This document shows positions 27,319 to 36,998 of a DNA stretch of 64,000 nt, one piece after another. A program made the translations under genes and the position numbers. The DNA is from Microcystis aeruginosa LEGE 91341 (GTDB taxonomy: Bacteria > Cyanobacteriota > Cyanobacteriia > Cyanobacteriales > Microcystaceae). Location: NCBI RefSeq assembly GCF_015206885.1, contig NZ_JADEXY010000005.1, positions 1 through 64,000 of the forward strand. Reading direction: 5' to 3'. How positions within the stretch are numbered: the first letter of the stretch is position 1; each line of letters opens with the position of its first letter. The notes beneath the pieces are model-generated. The model did no database searches. It was not told where the DNA came from and saw nothing but the letters and a program-made list of their open reading frames with translations.

Positions 27319-28289
27319 TGGAAAAACCCTATCTCTTGCATTTAAACCAAAGTTGTGATTTGGAGACTACCTATGAAGCTATCCGTTCAGGATTTATTGC
27401 TCTAGCCTTAGAAAAAAATCAGAGAGCTACTCCTTTAATTGCAGAAGCAAGAACCTTAAAAATTATTGCACAAACCGTAAACAATCCTAGAGATTTACTA
27501 AACATCCCAGATATTCAAGCGGCTTTATTAACTGCATCGGGAATTTCTGATAAAGCTAAAAATTATTTACATCCCCAAGACAAGGTAGAAGCAATTCAAG
27601 AATTAATTGTCAATTTTCTGGAACCTGCGGGGACTAATTTTGTCGAGGAGTTAGTCTATAGATTTCTATTGATTCGGGGTGACACTTTAGGAGGAATCAT
27701 GAGAAACGCGGGTGGCTCCTTAGCTCAAAGTAAATTTACTCGTTCTCTATTAGCAACTTTAAGAGTAGCAGGAACTGCTTATGATTGGCTAAATTCTAGT
27801 AATAATCAATGGAGAGCAGCGGAAGAAATGACACCTAATCTAGAAATCTTGGTTAGAGGTGTTAGCTGGTTAAATAACAGCCAACCAAGAACAATAATTT
27901 ATAATGTCAATGTTCCCATTGTTAATAACAACAATATTGATTTGTGCCTTTTAAAATGTGATTCGACGCAATTAGCTAATCAAAAAAACAAAAAACAAAC
28001 CTTACAATCTGCTGATTTATACATTGCTTTGGGAGAATTGAAAGGTGGGATTGATCCCGCAGGAGCAGATGAACATTGGAAAACTGCTCGTACTGCTTTG
28101 CAGAGAATTGATGATGCTTTTAGAAAAATCTCTAAGCATCCTTATACTTTTTTTATCGGCGCTGCTATTGAAACAAAAATGGCTAGGGAAATTTATCAGC
28201 AATTAGAGACGAAAAAACTCACCAATGCCGCTAACTTAACCAATGATAATCAACTGGTTTCAATTATGCGTTGGCTATGCCATCTTTAA
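27318..28289 (+). CDS. Type II restriction endonuclease, AvaI/BsoBI family
   Basis: A 323-residue endonuclease. The catalytic E-x-K is Glu240-Leu-Lys242 in GELKGGIDP, and His253 lies in ADEHWKTA. From memory these match the catalytic residues and numbering of BsoBI (E240, K242, H253) and the total length is the same, so a CYCGRG-cutting enzyme is likely. The start is the ATG at 27318 that overlaps the methyltransferase stop; the earlier ATG at 27291 is inside the methyltransferase gene. Base composition is AT-richer than the flanks, fitting horizontal transfer. Confidence 0.75.
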   Translation: MEKPYLLHLNQSCDLETTYEAIRSGFIALALEKNQRATPLIAEARTLKIIAQTVNNPRDLLNIPDIQAALLTASGISDKAKNYLHPQDKVEAIQELIVNFLEPAGTNFVEELVYRFLLIRGDTLGGIMRNAGGSLAQSKFTRSLLATLRVAGTAYDWLNSSNNQWRAAEEMTPNLEILVRGVSWLNNSQPRTIIYNVNVPIVNNNNIDLCLLKCDSTQLANQKNKKQTLQSADLYIALGELKGGIDPAGADEHWKTARTALQRIDDAFRKISKHPYTFFIGAAIETKMAREIYQQLETKKLTNAANLTNDNQLVSIMRWLCHL

Positions 28290-28400
28290 CCTAGTTAACA
28301 TCTAGAACATTACCCCTCAAATAAAGTCCAGTTGGGTTGGTTAGCAACGCATAAACCACCCAATTCTGATTAGATGGCAAGAAGAATTAACCAGCCTAAT

Positions 28401-28428
28401 CTTTGTGTCTTTGTGTCTTTGTGGTTAT
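28401..28428. repeat. TTTGTGTC tandem repeat
   Basis: Three copies of CTTTGTGT(C) are followed by TTTGTGGTT. The reverse complement (ACCACAAAGACACAAAG) is related to the CACAGAGACACAAAG tail of the dispersed repeat at 63944-63970. The 230-bp gap around it contains no gene. Confidence 0.55.
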
Positions 28429-28521
28429 TTTCTGCGATCGCTTGTTAATTTTCCCTCAATCTTGGTCTCATTATTTGTGATAGCATATAGTTAGACTTCG
28501 ACCATTTGGAAGAGGCAAACT

Positions 28522-28890
28522 ATGATAGATTATAATTTAGACGCGGCGCATAGCATTCTCTATATGCGACCTAAATCTGCACTTGCGGCGGAAGATTTTG
28601 TCAAGATTGCGGAGGCAGTGGATCCCCACATTGAAGCCACTGGTGGCCTTGCTGGCGTGATCATTGAAGTTCCCGATTTCACTGGTTGGGAGAGTTTTGG
28701 CGCCTTGGTCGCTCATTTCCGGCTGATACGCGACCATCACAAGTACGTCGGTAAAGTTGCAGTGGTGACTGATTCCACTCTGGTTAAACTGATTGAAAGT
28801 CTGGCTTCCCACTTTGTCTCGGCTGAAGTCAGGCAGTTCCCATGGGGGGAAACTGAGGTGGCGAACCAATGGATCTTGGGCGGTTCCTGA
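28522..28890 (+). CDS. SpoIIAA-like STAS-fold protein
   Basis: A 122-residue protein of the SpoIIAA-like family (PF11964). It has an opening hydrophobic strand, a variable DFVKIAEAVDP helix and the FTGWESFGALVAHFRLIRDHH pattern (read as FTGWESFGALVAHF and RLIRDHH). The fold is STAS-like but lacks the usual phosphorylated serine context. Function is unknown. It stands alone after the AvaI-type pair. Confidence 0.75.
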   Translation: MIDYNLDAAHSILYMRPKSALAAEDFVKIAEAVDPHIEATGGLAGVIIEVPDFTGWESFGALVAHFRLIRDHHKYVGKVAVVTDSTLVKLIESLASHFVSAEVRQFPWGETEVANQWILGGS

Positions 28891-28960
28891 TTCCCTTGCA
28901 GTACACTGACATCTCCAGCAATTAACCTCAATCTAGCCTGAATTTTGGAGATGTCTAATA

Positions 28961-29143
28961 CTATAGCAATTCTCCCACTTGTGGAGTACAAAGTCTCTCA
29001 AGGCTATCGATCGCCGCTTGTTTTTGGGCATTAGTCGCCGCTTGAGTTGCTGCGGGGAAAGCAACGGCACCTGCCAGAGCAAAACCTAGAGCGATCTTGA
29101 TTGAGTGACTCACTCGCCCAGAAGAGCCATATTTTTCATTCAT
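28961..29143 (-). CDS. Small exported hypothetical protein
   Basis: A 60-residue frame: a polar start MNEKYGSSGRV, then a hydrophobic segment with ALGFALAGAVAFPAATQA that reads as a cleavable signal peptide (cut after TQA), and a short mature part with one cysteine (RLCTPQVGELL). I choose the ATG at 29143 because it is preceded by AGATAATTAC rather than the longer frame from 29176. It may be a secreted peptide or the 5' part of a longer gene truncated at its 3' end. No family recognised. Confidence 0.4.
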   Translation of the reverse strand: MNEKYGSSGRVSHSIKIALGFALAGAVAFPAATQAATNAQKQAAIDSLERLCTPQVGELL

Positions 29144-29642
29144 TGTAATTATCTCTCTAATGATTTTTGTGTCCAATTAAAGCGGAACCGCTTACAGAGA
29201 AGATGTTCAAAACTGTAAATAGTTGAGTCTGGTTTATACGCCAGTCATCTCTTTATTTCAATGGTCAAGCAAAGAGATTTAAAGACTCAATTTATTCTTT
29301 AAATATTTCTCACTCAACTTGCATGAAGTATAGATAATTGAATTTTAAAAATCAAGCAAATTCATGAATTTTTTTAGTTAAATCTAAGTCTTTTTTTGGG
29401 TATATTTTATGAACAAAAATTGAAAAAACTACTCAGATTTTTTCTACAAAGTTGGACATATTTTTCAAGATTTTGTCAAGACGGGTTCAAATTGATATAA
29501 AAATTAACATTGTATCGATCTTGCAGTTAAGGATACTGGCAAAATTTACCGTTTTTTTGTTCAGGTTGGTTAAAAATTTAGCAATAATAAACGGAAAAAA
29601 AAGAGAGCGCAAGCTCTCTTTCTTGGTTATTTGCTAATTTTA
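29144..29642. other. AT-rich spacer without a recognised gene
   Basis: About 500 bp, very AT-rich. A 61-codon frame at 29452 has no supporting features. I see only the terminator of the downstream sigma gene at its right end. Confidence 0.5.
29595..29619 (-). terminator. Rho-independent terminator of the sigma factor gene
   Basis: On the minus strand a 7-bp stem AGAGAGC / GCTCTCT with a short loop is followed by eight T residues. It lies 24 bp after the stop of the sigma factor gene. Confidence 0.85.
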
Positions 29643-30629
29643 CTAACTAGCGACAATATATTCCTTGACGTTGGCCCGGCGACGGCGTAAATGAGCTAGG
29701 GCTTGGTGTTCTAATTGTCGGACTCGTTCCCGACTGATGTTCATTCTCTGGCCGATTTTGGCTAGGGATAACTCCTTGCCATCGGTTAAACCGAAACGGA
29801 GAGTAATCACTTCCCGTTGTTGGGGGGTTAATTCGGCCAGGAGATTGGCTAAGTCTTGCCGTAATAACTCTTGGGTGATGAAGGTATCGGGAGAAACTCC
29901 GCTATCTTCTAATAATTCCGACAATTCCGTATCTTGGTTATCGCCGACGCGCACATCAAGGGAGATGGGTTGACGAGCCATACTGAGATATTCGCGGATT
30001 TGAGCGGGTTCTAGCTCTAATTCCAGGGCAATCTCGGCGGGAGTGGCACTTCTCCCCAGTTTTTGGGCAAGTTCGCGCTGGGTTCTTTTGATTTTATTCA
30101 GTTTTTCGGTGATATGGATGGGTAAACGAATGGTGCGGGCCTGTTGAGCGATCGCACGGGTAATCGCTTGTCGAATCCACCAGTAGGCATAGGTAGAAAA
30201 TTTATAACCTTTGGTGGGATCAAATTTCTCTACACCCCTTTCTAATCCCAGACTACCCTCTTGAATTAGATCTAGGAATTCCATGTTCCGCTTTTGATAT
30301 TTTTTTGCGATCGCAACCACCAAGCGGAGGTTAGCTTCAATCATTTTCCGTTTAGCTCGATCGCCAGTTTTCAAGGCGCGATCCAGTTCATTTTCGCTTA
30401 AATTCACCGAATCCGCCCACTCCAAGTGCTGTGGTTCCCGTCCTAATTGTTTCGATAGTGCTTCTTTCGCTTCTAACAGGCTCATCATCCGTTGGACTTG
30501 TTTGCCGTAAATAATTTCTTGTTCGTGAGTTAGGAGGGGAACCCGCCCAATTTCGTGCAGATAGGTACGCACCATATCGGCATTGAGGGTGGGCTGTGGT
30601 TGAGTTTGGTTGGTTTTTGCTGTGGGCAT
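29643..30629 (-). CDS. Group 2 RNA polymerase sigma-70 factor (SigB/SigD-like)
   Basis: A 328-residue sigma-70 protein with region 1.2 ([21 protein letters not shown], read as [11 protein letters not shown] and [10 protein letters not shown]), region 2 ([20 protein letters not shown] and [15 protein letters not shown]), region 3 and region 4 with the helix-turn-helix [16 protein letters not shown]-type block. Region 1.1 and the long spacer of the primary sigma are absent, so it belongs to group 2: non-essential factors that respond to stress, light or nutrients. Sequence memory cannot separate SigB from SigD. Confidence 0.9.
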   Translation of the reverse strand: MPTAKTNQTQPQPTLNADMVRTYLHEIGRVPLLTHEQEIIYGKQVQRMMSLLEAKEALSKQLGREPQHLEWADSVNLSENELDRALKTGDRAKRKMIEANLRLVVAIAKKYQKRNMEFLDLIQEGSLGLERGVEKFDPTKGYKFSTYAYWWIRQAITRAIAQQARTIRLPIHITEKLNKIKRTQRELAQKLGRSATPAEIALELELEPAQIREYLSMARQPISLDVRVGDNQDTELSELLEDSGVSPDTFITQELLRQDLANLLAELTPQQREVITLRFGLTDGKELSLAKIGQRMNISRERVRQLEHQALAHLRRRRANVKEYIVAS

Positions 30630-31317
30630 TGGTTTGGTGGTGACTCCTTGACACAGAAAAAGTCTGTTACTATTCCGACTCGCGGGTGAGTCTGGCTTAT
30701 CTGAAGTCGGTATGAGTTCGATTCGGAATTCCTTTGATTGTATCCTGTGCTTTTAGACGCAGACAATCCCCTAAAGGTTCAAAGCTAATTCATTCTTTGG
30801 TATGATGTTAAGTTTATCCTTTTTCTCCCAACATCCAGAACAAAAGTATTATAGCCTAGAACTATCAACTACAATCGCTTGTTTTTGGGTCGCTTTCTCC
30901 TGAATCCTCGGCAGTGCCGCTGATACTGTTAGGTAAGATTACAAGACAAAAAGTTGGTTTTCCCGATTAGTCATAAACAATTTGGCTGACTTCCGACCCT
31001 TTCACCCTCAGCTTTGAGAGGAATACTGACAGCCGAGAACCGACTTCTATATATATAATGACCGATCAACACCAGCAAAGTGAGATGTAATCATTGCGGA
31101 TTTCCGAACTATTTTCTGTAGTATTTGCTACAAAATTTTAATTTTTTTTCCGATTCTCAATCGGAAAAAATTGTTATAAAAATTAGGATTGCTAGAGGGG
31201 TAATAACTATCATAGAGACAGCAGGGCGGAGATCGGGATAAATTATCGTTTAAACTAAGCTCGATCGCACTCTCCACAATGCCGTTCTGTGGAACTCCTG
31301 AACAATGAGGACTTACT
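30630..31317. other. Divergent control region between the sigma gene and hoxH
   Basis: A 688-bp gap. It must hold the promoter of the sigma gene at its left and of hoxH at its right. Two low-complexity parts are seen, and TATATATATAATG near 31052-31064 is a possible -10 region. A 12-bp perfect inverted repeat lies at 31144-31170. No protein gene, tRNA or riboswitch is recognised. Confidence 0.45.
31144..31170. promoter_or_regulatory. Perfect 12-bp inverted repeat upstream of hoxH
   Basis: TTTTTTCCGATT / AATCGGAAAAAA with a three-base CTC loop, 148 bp before the hoxH start. It could be a bidirectional terminator or a leader hairpin. The T-run needed for a strong plus-strand terminator is missing after the stem. 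Confidence 0.4.
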
Positions 31318-32742
31318 ATGACTAAAACCGTCGTTATCGATCCCGTCACCCGGATCGAAGGCCATGCCAAGATCTCGATTTTCCTTGACGATGGGGGGGA
31401 AGTGGATGACGTGCGTTTTCATGTGGTCGAGTATCGTGGTTTTGAGAAATTCTGCGAGGGACGGCCGATGTGGGAGATGGCGGGAATTACTGCCCGAATT
31501 TGCGGCATTTGTCCCGTTAGTCACCTACTTTGTGCCGCCAAAACCGGCGATAAAATTCTAGCGGTGCAAATCCCCCCTGCGGGTGAAAAACTGCGGCGCT
31601 TGATGAATTTGGGACAATTAACCCAATCCCATGCTTTAAGCTTTTTTCATCTTAGCAGTCCCGATTTTCTGCTTGGTTGGGAAAGTGATCCCGCTAAACG
31701 GAATGTTTTCGGTTTAATTGCCGCCGATCCCGACCTAGCGCGAGCAGGCATCCGTTTACGTCAATTTGGACAGAAAGTTATTGAACTTTTGGGCGCCAAA
31801 AAAATTCACCCCGCTTGGTCTGTACCGGGGGGTGTGCGTTCTCCCTTGAGCGAAGAGGGGCGACAATGGATTAAAGAAAGACTGCCGGAGTCTAAAGCGA
31901 CTCTTTACACGGCTTTAAACCTGTTTAAAGGACTTCTGGACAATTTAACCACAGAAATCGCCGCTTTTGGTAATTTCCCTTCTCTGTTTATGGGATTGGT
32001 CGGTAAACGGGACGAGTGGGAACACTACGGCGGTCATATTCGTTTTACCGATAGTCAAGGCAATATCGTGGCCGATAACCTGAGCGAAGACAATTATCGC
32101 GATTATATCGGCGAATCGGTAGAAAAATGGTCTTATTTGAAGTTTCCCTACTATAAACCCCTCGGTTATCCCAAGGGTATCTATCGAGTTGGTCCGTTGG
32201 CCCGCTTAAATGTTTGTTCCCATTTTGGCACGGAGGGGGCGGATATTGAGTTACGCGAATATCGCCATCGGGTCGGTGGTGTAGCAACCTCTTCTTTTTA
32301 CTATCATTATGCTCGTTTAGTGGAGATTTTGGCTTGTTTAGAACAGATTGAACGTTTAATCGACGATCCCGACATAGTTTCTCAACGCTGCCGGGCCGAA
32401 GCAGGAATTAATAATCTGCAAGGGGTGGGAGTTAGTGAAGCGCCCCGGGGTACTTTATTCCATGATTATAAAGTGGATGAAAATGGTTTGATTGAAACGG
32501 TGAATTTAATTATTGCCACGGGTAATAATAATTTGGCCATGAATCAAACGGTGAAACAAATCGCCCAACATTATATCCATGGTGGCGAAATTCCCGAAGC
32601 GATGTTAAACCGCGTAGAAGCGGGTATTCGTTGCTATGATCCCTGTTTAAGTTGTTCCACTCACGCTATGGGACAAATGCCGCTACAGCTAGAGTTAGTT
32701 AATGCAGCCGGTGAGGTGATTAATACTCGACAAAGGGGTTAA
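31318..32742 (+). CDS. hoxH: Bidirectional [NiFe]-hydrogenase large subunit HoxH
   Basis: A 474-residue HoxH. The four cysteines that bind nickel and iron are present: Cys62 and Cys65 in [10 protein letters not shown], and Cys443 and Cys446 in [13 protein letters not shown] 25-residue tail after His449 is the part normally removed by a maturation protease (HoxW). HoxH is the catalytic subunit of the NAD(P)-coupled Hox enzyme. No hoxE, F, U or Y gene is adjacent, so the partner subunits must be encoded elsewhere; in Synechocystis they sit upstream of hoxH. Confidence 0.95.
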   Translation: MTKTVVIDPVTRIEGHAKISIFLDDGGEVDDVRFHVVEYRGFEKFCEGRPMWEMAGITARICGICPVSHLLCAAKTGDKILAVQIPPAGEKLRRLMNLGQLTQSHALSFFHLSSPDFLLGWESDPAKRNVFGLIAADPDLARAGIRLRQFGQKVIELLGAKKIHPAWSVPGGVRSPLSEEGRQWIKERLPESKATLYTALNLFKGLLDNLTTEIAAFGNFPSLFMGLVGKRDEWEHYGGHIRFTDSQGNIVADNLSEDNYRDYIGESVEKWSYLKFPYYKPLGYPKGIYRVGPLARLNVCSHFGTEGADIELREYRHRVGGVATSSFYYHYARLVEILACLEQIERLIDDPDIVSQRCRAEAGINNLQGVGVSEAPRGTLFHDYKVDENGLIETVNLIIATGNNNLAMNQTVKQIAQHYIHGGEIPEAMLNRVEAGIRCYDPCLSCSTHAMGQMPLQLELVNAAGEVINTRQRG

Positions 32743-32757
32743 TTATCTAAGTTGTTA

Positions 32758-32794
32758 GGGTGTTAGGAAATAAGTCCAATTTCTCCTAACACCC
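32758..32794 (+). terminator. Hairpin after hoxH
   Basis: A perfect 11-bp stem GGGTGTTAGGA / TCCTAACACCC starts 15 bp after the hoxH stop. No T-run follows, so it may be an mRNA-stabilising hairpin rather than a terminator. Confidence 0.45.
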
Positions 32795-32906
32795 AGGGCT
32801 ATTTCATCCTAGATGATATAACATTGAGGTAAAATAAAAACCAATAGAATATAGTCATTTTTTAATAACCAGATTTAGTATTAATTGAAATAACTATATT
32901 AACCTC

Positions 32907-33569
32907 TCACAATAAACCGCGATAACGGATAAAAACGAGGATTACTGCCCAGGAACCTAAAGCTACTTTAACGGCGACTAAAATGTTTAGTATCGGTAAA
33001 ATGCCGCCACTAAATAGTGCTCCTAATTCCCCGTGGGGTAACTCAAATCCTGAGAGAGTAATGGCGGCTAAAACAATAAAAACTAAGACGGAAATTTTTT
33101 CCCATGTTGCCGCTTGCCAACGGCGATAAATTGCTTGCATCCATTCGGGAGACGAGGTAATTGCTATTAAACCAATTGCCGTACCTCCGGCGACTCCGGC
33201 GGCAAAACCTCCCCCCGGACTTAAATGGCCGCGGATAGCTAATTCAATGCCCACTAAAGCGGCAATTGTTGACCCCAAACGGGCTAAAATAATTGAAGGT
33301 TGGTCGGTAAATTGATGGATTTTACTGGCGGGTTTTTCCGTGGCTAAAAGAAAATTTGCCCCCATAATGGCAATGGTAAAAACAACCACTTCATAGATGG
33401 TATCGTAAAGACGATTACGAAAAATAACCACCGAAACCGCATTAGGAACACCACCGTCGCGCACCAGCGATTCAACAATTTCTAAGGATGATATAGAGGA
33501 AGCAGTATTGGGAATAATTACCATTTTGATAGCGAAGGCAATGGCGGCTAGAGTATAAATCAGTTTCAT
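32907..33569 (-). CDS. mrpB: Na+/H+ antiporter subunit B (MnhB/MrpB)
   Basis: A 220-residue membrane protein of the MnhB type. The core GIELAIRGHLSPGGGFAAGV with following GGTAIGLI is the hallmark of this subunit. About six membrane helices. It is the last gene of a seven-gene minus-strand Mrp operon, overlapping the preceding stop by one base. The operon order C-D-E-F-G-A'-B is that known for cyanobacteria. Confidence 0.85.
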   Translation of the reverse strand: MKLIYTLAAIAFAIKMVIIPNTASSISSLEIVESLVRDGGVPNAVSVVIFRNRLYDTIYEVVVFTIAIMGANFLLATEKPASKIHQFTDQPSIILARLGSTIAALVGIELAIRGHLSPGGGFAAGVAGGTAIGLIAITSSPEWMQAIYRRWQAATWEKISVLVFIVLAAITLSGFELPHGELGALFSGGILPILNILVAVKVALGSWAVILVFIRYRGLL

Positions 33570-34111
33570 TAGTGTTTCTCCTCTAATTTTGGGGTTTCAA
33601 TACAGGTTAAAATCGTGTTGGCTGCCGTTAATTCATTTTTAAAAATATCGTAGAGATAGGGTAATCTAATTGTGGTTTCGTAGGGGATAGTTTCTGGATT
33701 GTCTTGACGGATACAGACGGCATGAACATCCTTATCCATAAGTGCCTGTTGCAAAGCTTGTTTATCACTGTAGGCAACTAATTCTAAACGCATAAAACGT
33801 TTACTTAAAACCGTTTGTAGTTGAGTTTTTAACTGTTCTAAAACTGTATCGGTTTCCTCGGCAATTACTCCTAAACGCATCACTAAAGAGGAACGAATCG
33901 CCACCGCGTAGAGAGTTACGGCTAACATGGTTCCCATCAAAGCTTCGGTTAAAGATACATCTGCTGCCCCTAATAAAGCATAAACTAAAGCGGCTATTGC
34001 CCCTAAAACCCCGCGAATTACTAAAGCTTGGTAGGGATTAGATTGTAACATCACCATCGCCGCAGTTAAAGGCAAGAGGGCAACAATAACATAGAGATAA
34101 CTTTCATTCAT
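33569..34111 (-). CDS. Mrp antiporter MrpA-C-terminal-like subunit (DUF4040)
   Basis: A 180-residue protein. The first half (about 1-80) has three membrane helices and the GAADVSLTEALMGTMLAVTLY block of DUF4040 (MbhD), equivalent to the C-terminal part of full-length MrpA. The second half (about 90-180) is soluble with no family I recognise. Cyanobacterial Mrp operons lack the long MrpA and use this short form. It is 8 bp from mrpG. Confidence 0.75.
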   Translation of the reverse strand: MNESYLYVIVALLPLTAAMVMLQSNPYQALVIRGVLGAIAALVYALLGAADVSLTEALMGTMLAVTLYAVAIRSSLVMRLGVIAEETDTVLEQLKTQLQTVLSKRFMRLELVAYSDKQALQQALMDKDVHAVCIRQDNPETIPYETTIRLPYLYDIFKNELTAANTILTCIETPKLEEKH

Positions 34112-34119
34112 CTTTAATT

Positions 34120-34389
34120 TTACTCTCGATCGCTAGAAGTATAAGCTAAAACGTAGCCTAACATGGTGTTCCAAATTGCCAGGGAAATTATTGCCAATAA
34201 TAATAAAGGCCAATTTTGGGGAACTTTCAAAAGTAGCCCGAAAATAATCGCCATGGAACCCAAAGTATCAGCGACAGATAGACCGTGTAATTTATATAAT
34301 ACCGAGCGCTTGTCTAAAAGATGCGCCGTTCCCCAAAACCAGAAAAAAACTCCGATAGCGATGCAGATATAACTGAAAATGTCAATCAT
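34120..34389 (-). CDS. mrpG: Na+/H+ antiporter subunit G
   Basis: An 89-residue MnhG/PhaG protein with three membrane helices, including the family block LYKLHGLSVADTLGSMAIIFGLLL (shown as LYKLHGLSVADTLGS and MAIIFGLLL). The start overlaps the mrpF stop by 4 bp. Confidence 0.88.
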   Translation of the reverse strand: MIDIFSYICIAIGVFFWFWGTAHLLDKRSVLYKLHGLSVADTLGSMAIIFGLLLKVPQNWPLLLLAIISLAIWNTMLGYVLAYTSSDRE

Positions 34390-34637
34390 GATTCGTTCAG
34401 TCGTTTAAGAATTTGTGCTAATAACATAAATCCGGCATTACCGACACTGAGAATAATCACTGCTACCACTCCAATCATCCAATCATCCCGCAGAACTGAC
34501 ACCACTAGAATAATAATCGATGATTTACTGGAAGCACTGGCAAAGGCGGCCATTTTTTGCCAGATGTCATCATTTCTTGCTACTTCATAAAGGGGAATTA
34601 ATAAAGCGACAATCATGGCAATGAGAACAATATTCAT
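34386..34637 (-). CDS. mrpF: Na+/H+ antiporter subunit F
   Basis: An 83-residue, three-helix MnhF/MrpF. It matches mrpF by size, position and hydrophobic pattern rather than by a strong motif. Overlaps mrpE by 4 bp and mrpG by 4 bp. Confidence 0.75.
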   Translation of the reverse strand: MNIVLIAMIVALLIPLYEVARNDDIWQKMAAFASASSKSSIIILVVSVLRDDWMIGVVAVIILSVGNAGFMLLAQILKRLNES

Positions 34638-35032
34638 CCCTGTTGACTCCGTTTAATTACATGAACTTCATAACCCTCATTTTCCTTGTATTCGGTGACG
34701 ATAGTTTTCGGGGTAAAGGTAATGAGAAATATATCCCAAAAAGCTAATCTGGGTGAACGTTTACCCGAAATTCTCTCGAAAATAATTTCTTCTTCCTTGT
34801 GGGGACGAAAGATAATTTCAAACGCTTCTTTATAAGCTTGGGGAATAGCCATAAAAACTTTAATTATTACCTTTAACCAATCGCCTAAAGTTTCGCTAGA
34901 GGCGAAATTACGGGGCAAAAGAAAAGCAATAGCCACCCCGATCATAATATTAGCGGGGGTAAAATTAGCGGTGAGTAAAAACCACATAGTTAAACGCAGA
35001 ATTATATGTCCGATCATGCCAATACCATCCAA
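34634..35032 (-). CDS. mrpE: Na+/H+ antiporter subunit E
   Basis: A 132-residue MnhE protein: two to three membrane helices, then the soluble domain with ISPGT-type residues replaced by SPRLAFWDIFLITFTPKTIV (20 residues), a conserved block. It begins inside the end of mrpD (19-bp overlap), so translation is coupled. Confidence 0.82.
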   Translation of the reverse strand: MDGIGMIGHIILRLTMWFLLTANFTPANIMIGVAIAFLLPRNFASSETLGDWLKVIIKVFMAIPQAYKEAFEIIFRPHKEEEIIFERISGKRSPRLAFWDIFLITFTPKTIVTEYKENEGYEVHVIKRSQQG

Positions 35033-36450
35033 AATAATAGAACTAACATTATACTCATCATACCGATGAGATTATCAAATTGTTCCCATGCGCGCGATAA
35101 TTTTAGAGATAACTTTTTGAAAACTCCCAGATATAACCACCACCCGGCACCGATGACAGCTAAAGCTTTGATAATATTGGGTAGATTATAAGCCTCAACA
35201 TAGACAGCATTGGATAAAAATAGGGCGGCAAGGAGTAGAATTATTGCTATCCAGAAACCGATAGTTAGCTTCTGTTTACTTTCGCCACCCGCATGGGGTA
35301 AAAAGATAAATTTAGCAAAGGAAATCGCCGTACCCACCGCCACAAGATTGATCATAATTTCTTGCCAGGGGACTAAATTTTTCATCGTTAACGCTTTTGC
35401 GCCAAAACCGGATAATAGGGGGAATCCAGAGATAGAAAAACTAGCAACCACTAGGGCAATCCAGAGGGAATTAGGGAGCGATTGTTGCTGTAATTCTTTA
35501 AAATTGCGACTGGGTAAAACTCCCGCTAACAGAAATAGGCAAGATTTAACTAAACCGTGGGTAAGGGTATAAAAACCACTGACTACCGGGGCGGCTAAAA
35601 TAAAACCTAATTGGGAAATAGTATGGAAGGCTAACATCCGCTTGCTATCCTTTTCAAACACTGCGTAGGATACGCCAAAAATCGCCGTTAGCACCCCTAA
35701 AAGCCGAATTAGTCCATCCAAATCCTCTAGGATTAAAGCACAGCGCAGGAGGGGAAAAATGCCAGCTTTTACCACCACCCCCGACATCAGCGCCGAGACA
35801 GAGGTTTCCGATTCCGAGTGTGTCATCGGTAGCCATAATCCCGAGACAAAGATTCCCCCTTTGACTAATAATCCCATGAAGATTAAAGCCAAGGCTTCGG
35901 GAGGTGCGCCCTTTAAACCAGCAAAAGCAAAGGAATTATTGGCTTTATAGACTAAAACTGCGCCAATAAGGTAAAATAACATCGCCACATTGCTGATAAA
36001 CAGATAACGCAGGGCAACCCAGAGAGAGCGATCGCTGCGAGGATAGGCAATCACCAGAAAAGCGGCAATACTAATTACTTCTAAGGCAACGTAAACGCTA
36101 ATAAAATCTTCACAGACGAAGACAGAATTAATGCTGCCGTGGAGAATGATAGCTTGAGCGTAAAAAAAGGCGGTTTTGCTACTTTCCCAGTTATAAAAAA
36201 TAACTGCCATCGTCACTAGGGCATTGGTGAGGATAAAATAGGCACTTAACTGATCGGCTACCAGTTTCACGCCATAATTATCCAGTAGGTTGAGGGTTAT
36301 GGGGGAGGATTGGCTAAATAAAAGGAGAGAATAGGCGAGAGAGATAATAGTGGCGGCGAGAGCCAGATATTTGTCTAATCGCGGCAATAAATAGATGATA
36401 AAGCCGATCAAAAAGGGTAAACTTATCCAAGCGATCGTTAAAGTATTCAT
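35014..36450 (-). CDS. mrpD: Na+/H+ antiporter subunit D (complex-I NuoL/M/N family)
   Basis: A 478-residue polytopic protein with about 13-14 membrane helices and the proton-translocating family's lysines and glutamate. The block KGGIFVSGLWLPMTHSESET (20 residues) and the VSALMSGVVVKAGIF segment are typical of MrpD. With MrpA-like and other subunits it exchanges sodium for protons, supporting salt and pH tolerance and possibly bicarbonate uptake by SbtA. Overlaps mrpC by 4 bp. Confidence 0.9.
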   Translation of the reverse strand: MNTLTIAWISLPFLIGFIIYLLPRLDKYLALAATIISLAYSLLLFSQSSPITLNLLDNYGVKLVADQLSAYFILTNALVTMAVIFYNWESSKTAFFYAQAIILHGSINSVFVCEDFISVYVALEVISIAAFLVIAYPRSDRSLWVALRYLFISNVAMLFYLIGAVLVYKANNSFAFAGLKGAPPEALALIFMGLLVKGGIFVSGLWLPMTHSESETSVSALMSGVVVKAGIFPLLRCALILEDLDGLIRLLGVLTAIFGVSYAVFEKDSKRMLAFHTISQLGFILAAPVVSGFYTLTHGLVKSCLFLLAGVLPSRNFKELQQQSLPNSLWIALVVASFSISGFPLLSGFGAKALTMKNLVPWQEIMINLVAVGTAISFAKFIFLPHAGGESKQKLTIGFWIAIILLLAALFLSNAVYVEAYNLPNIIKALAVIGAGWWLYLGVFKKLSLKLSRAWEQFDNLIGMMSIMLVLLFWMVLA

Positions 36451-36794
36451 GGTGTATTATTTTTTTCTATCTCACTGCTGTCGAGGGTGGGGTTATCTTT
36501 GGCTAATTTCATCACTCCCACCAGCATTAACGCCTGAATCGAAAAACCGATGACGATCGCTGTTAAAATCACTGCTTGGGGTACAGGATCGGCGTAATTT
36601 TGCTGTTTAACTGTACCGAGGATGGGAGTAAATAAACCGTCACGGGAAGAAATCACCACATAGTAGGCGATAACGCCGGTACTCATGACATCCATGGCGA
36701 TAATCTTCATGATTAAGTTTTTTTTCAGGAATGTTCCTAAAAATCCGCACAAAACGGTGGCAAATACAAACAACTCTAGCAGGGGAATCGTCAC
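36447..36794 (-). CDS. mrpC: Na+/H+ antiporter subunit C (NuoK-like)
   Basis: A 115-residue, three-helix NuoK homologue. It shows the MDVMSTGVIAYYVVISSRDG and DPVPQAVILTAIVIGFSIQA blocks of MrpC. It is the first gene of the operon. The promoter must lie in the repeat-rich 36.8-37.0 kb gap. Confidence 0.88.
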   Translation of the reverse strand: MTIPLLELFVFATVLCGFLGTFLKKNLIMKIIAMDVMSTGVIAYYVVISSRDGLFTPILGTVKQQNYADPVPQAVILTAIVIGFSIQALMLVGVMKLAKDNPTLDSSEIEKNNTP

Positions 36795-36998
36795 TGGGCT
36801 TCTTGATTAGATTTGGTTATGAGTCAAAATACTTTTTCTAATTATCCTCGATCGAGTCCCAATTGATCAAAAAATTCTCAAGATTATGGGGGGAATTTTC
36901 GGGCAGCAAATAGATTGCCTTGGATCTATAAGTATTATTGAAAAAATGAAAGCAAGTGGCTTCGCTTTAATAATGTATATCTTGCCAGAGAGCGCAAT

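Noticed and set aside
30700-30760. tRNA gene near GAGTTCGATTCGG
   Set aside because: The T-loop-like string has no matching acceptor or anticodon stem. No tRNA was found in the window.
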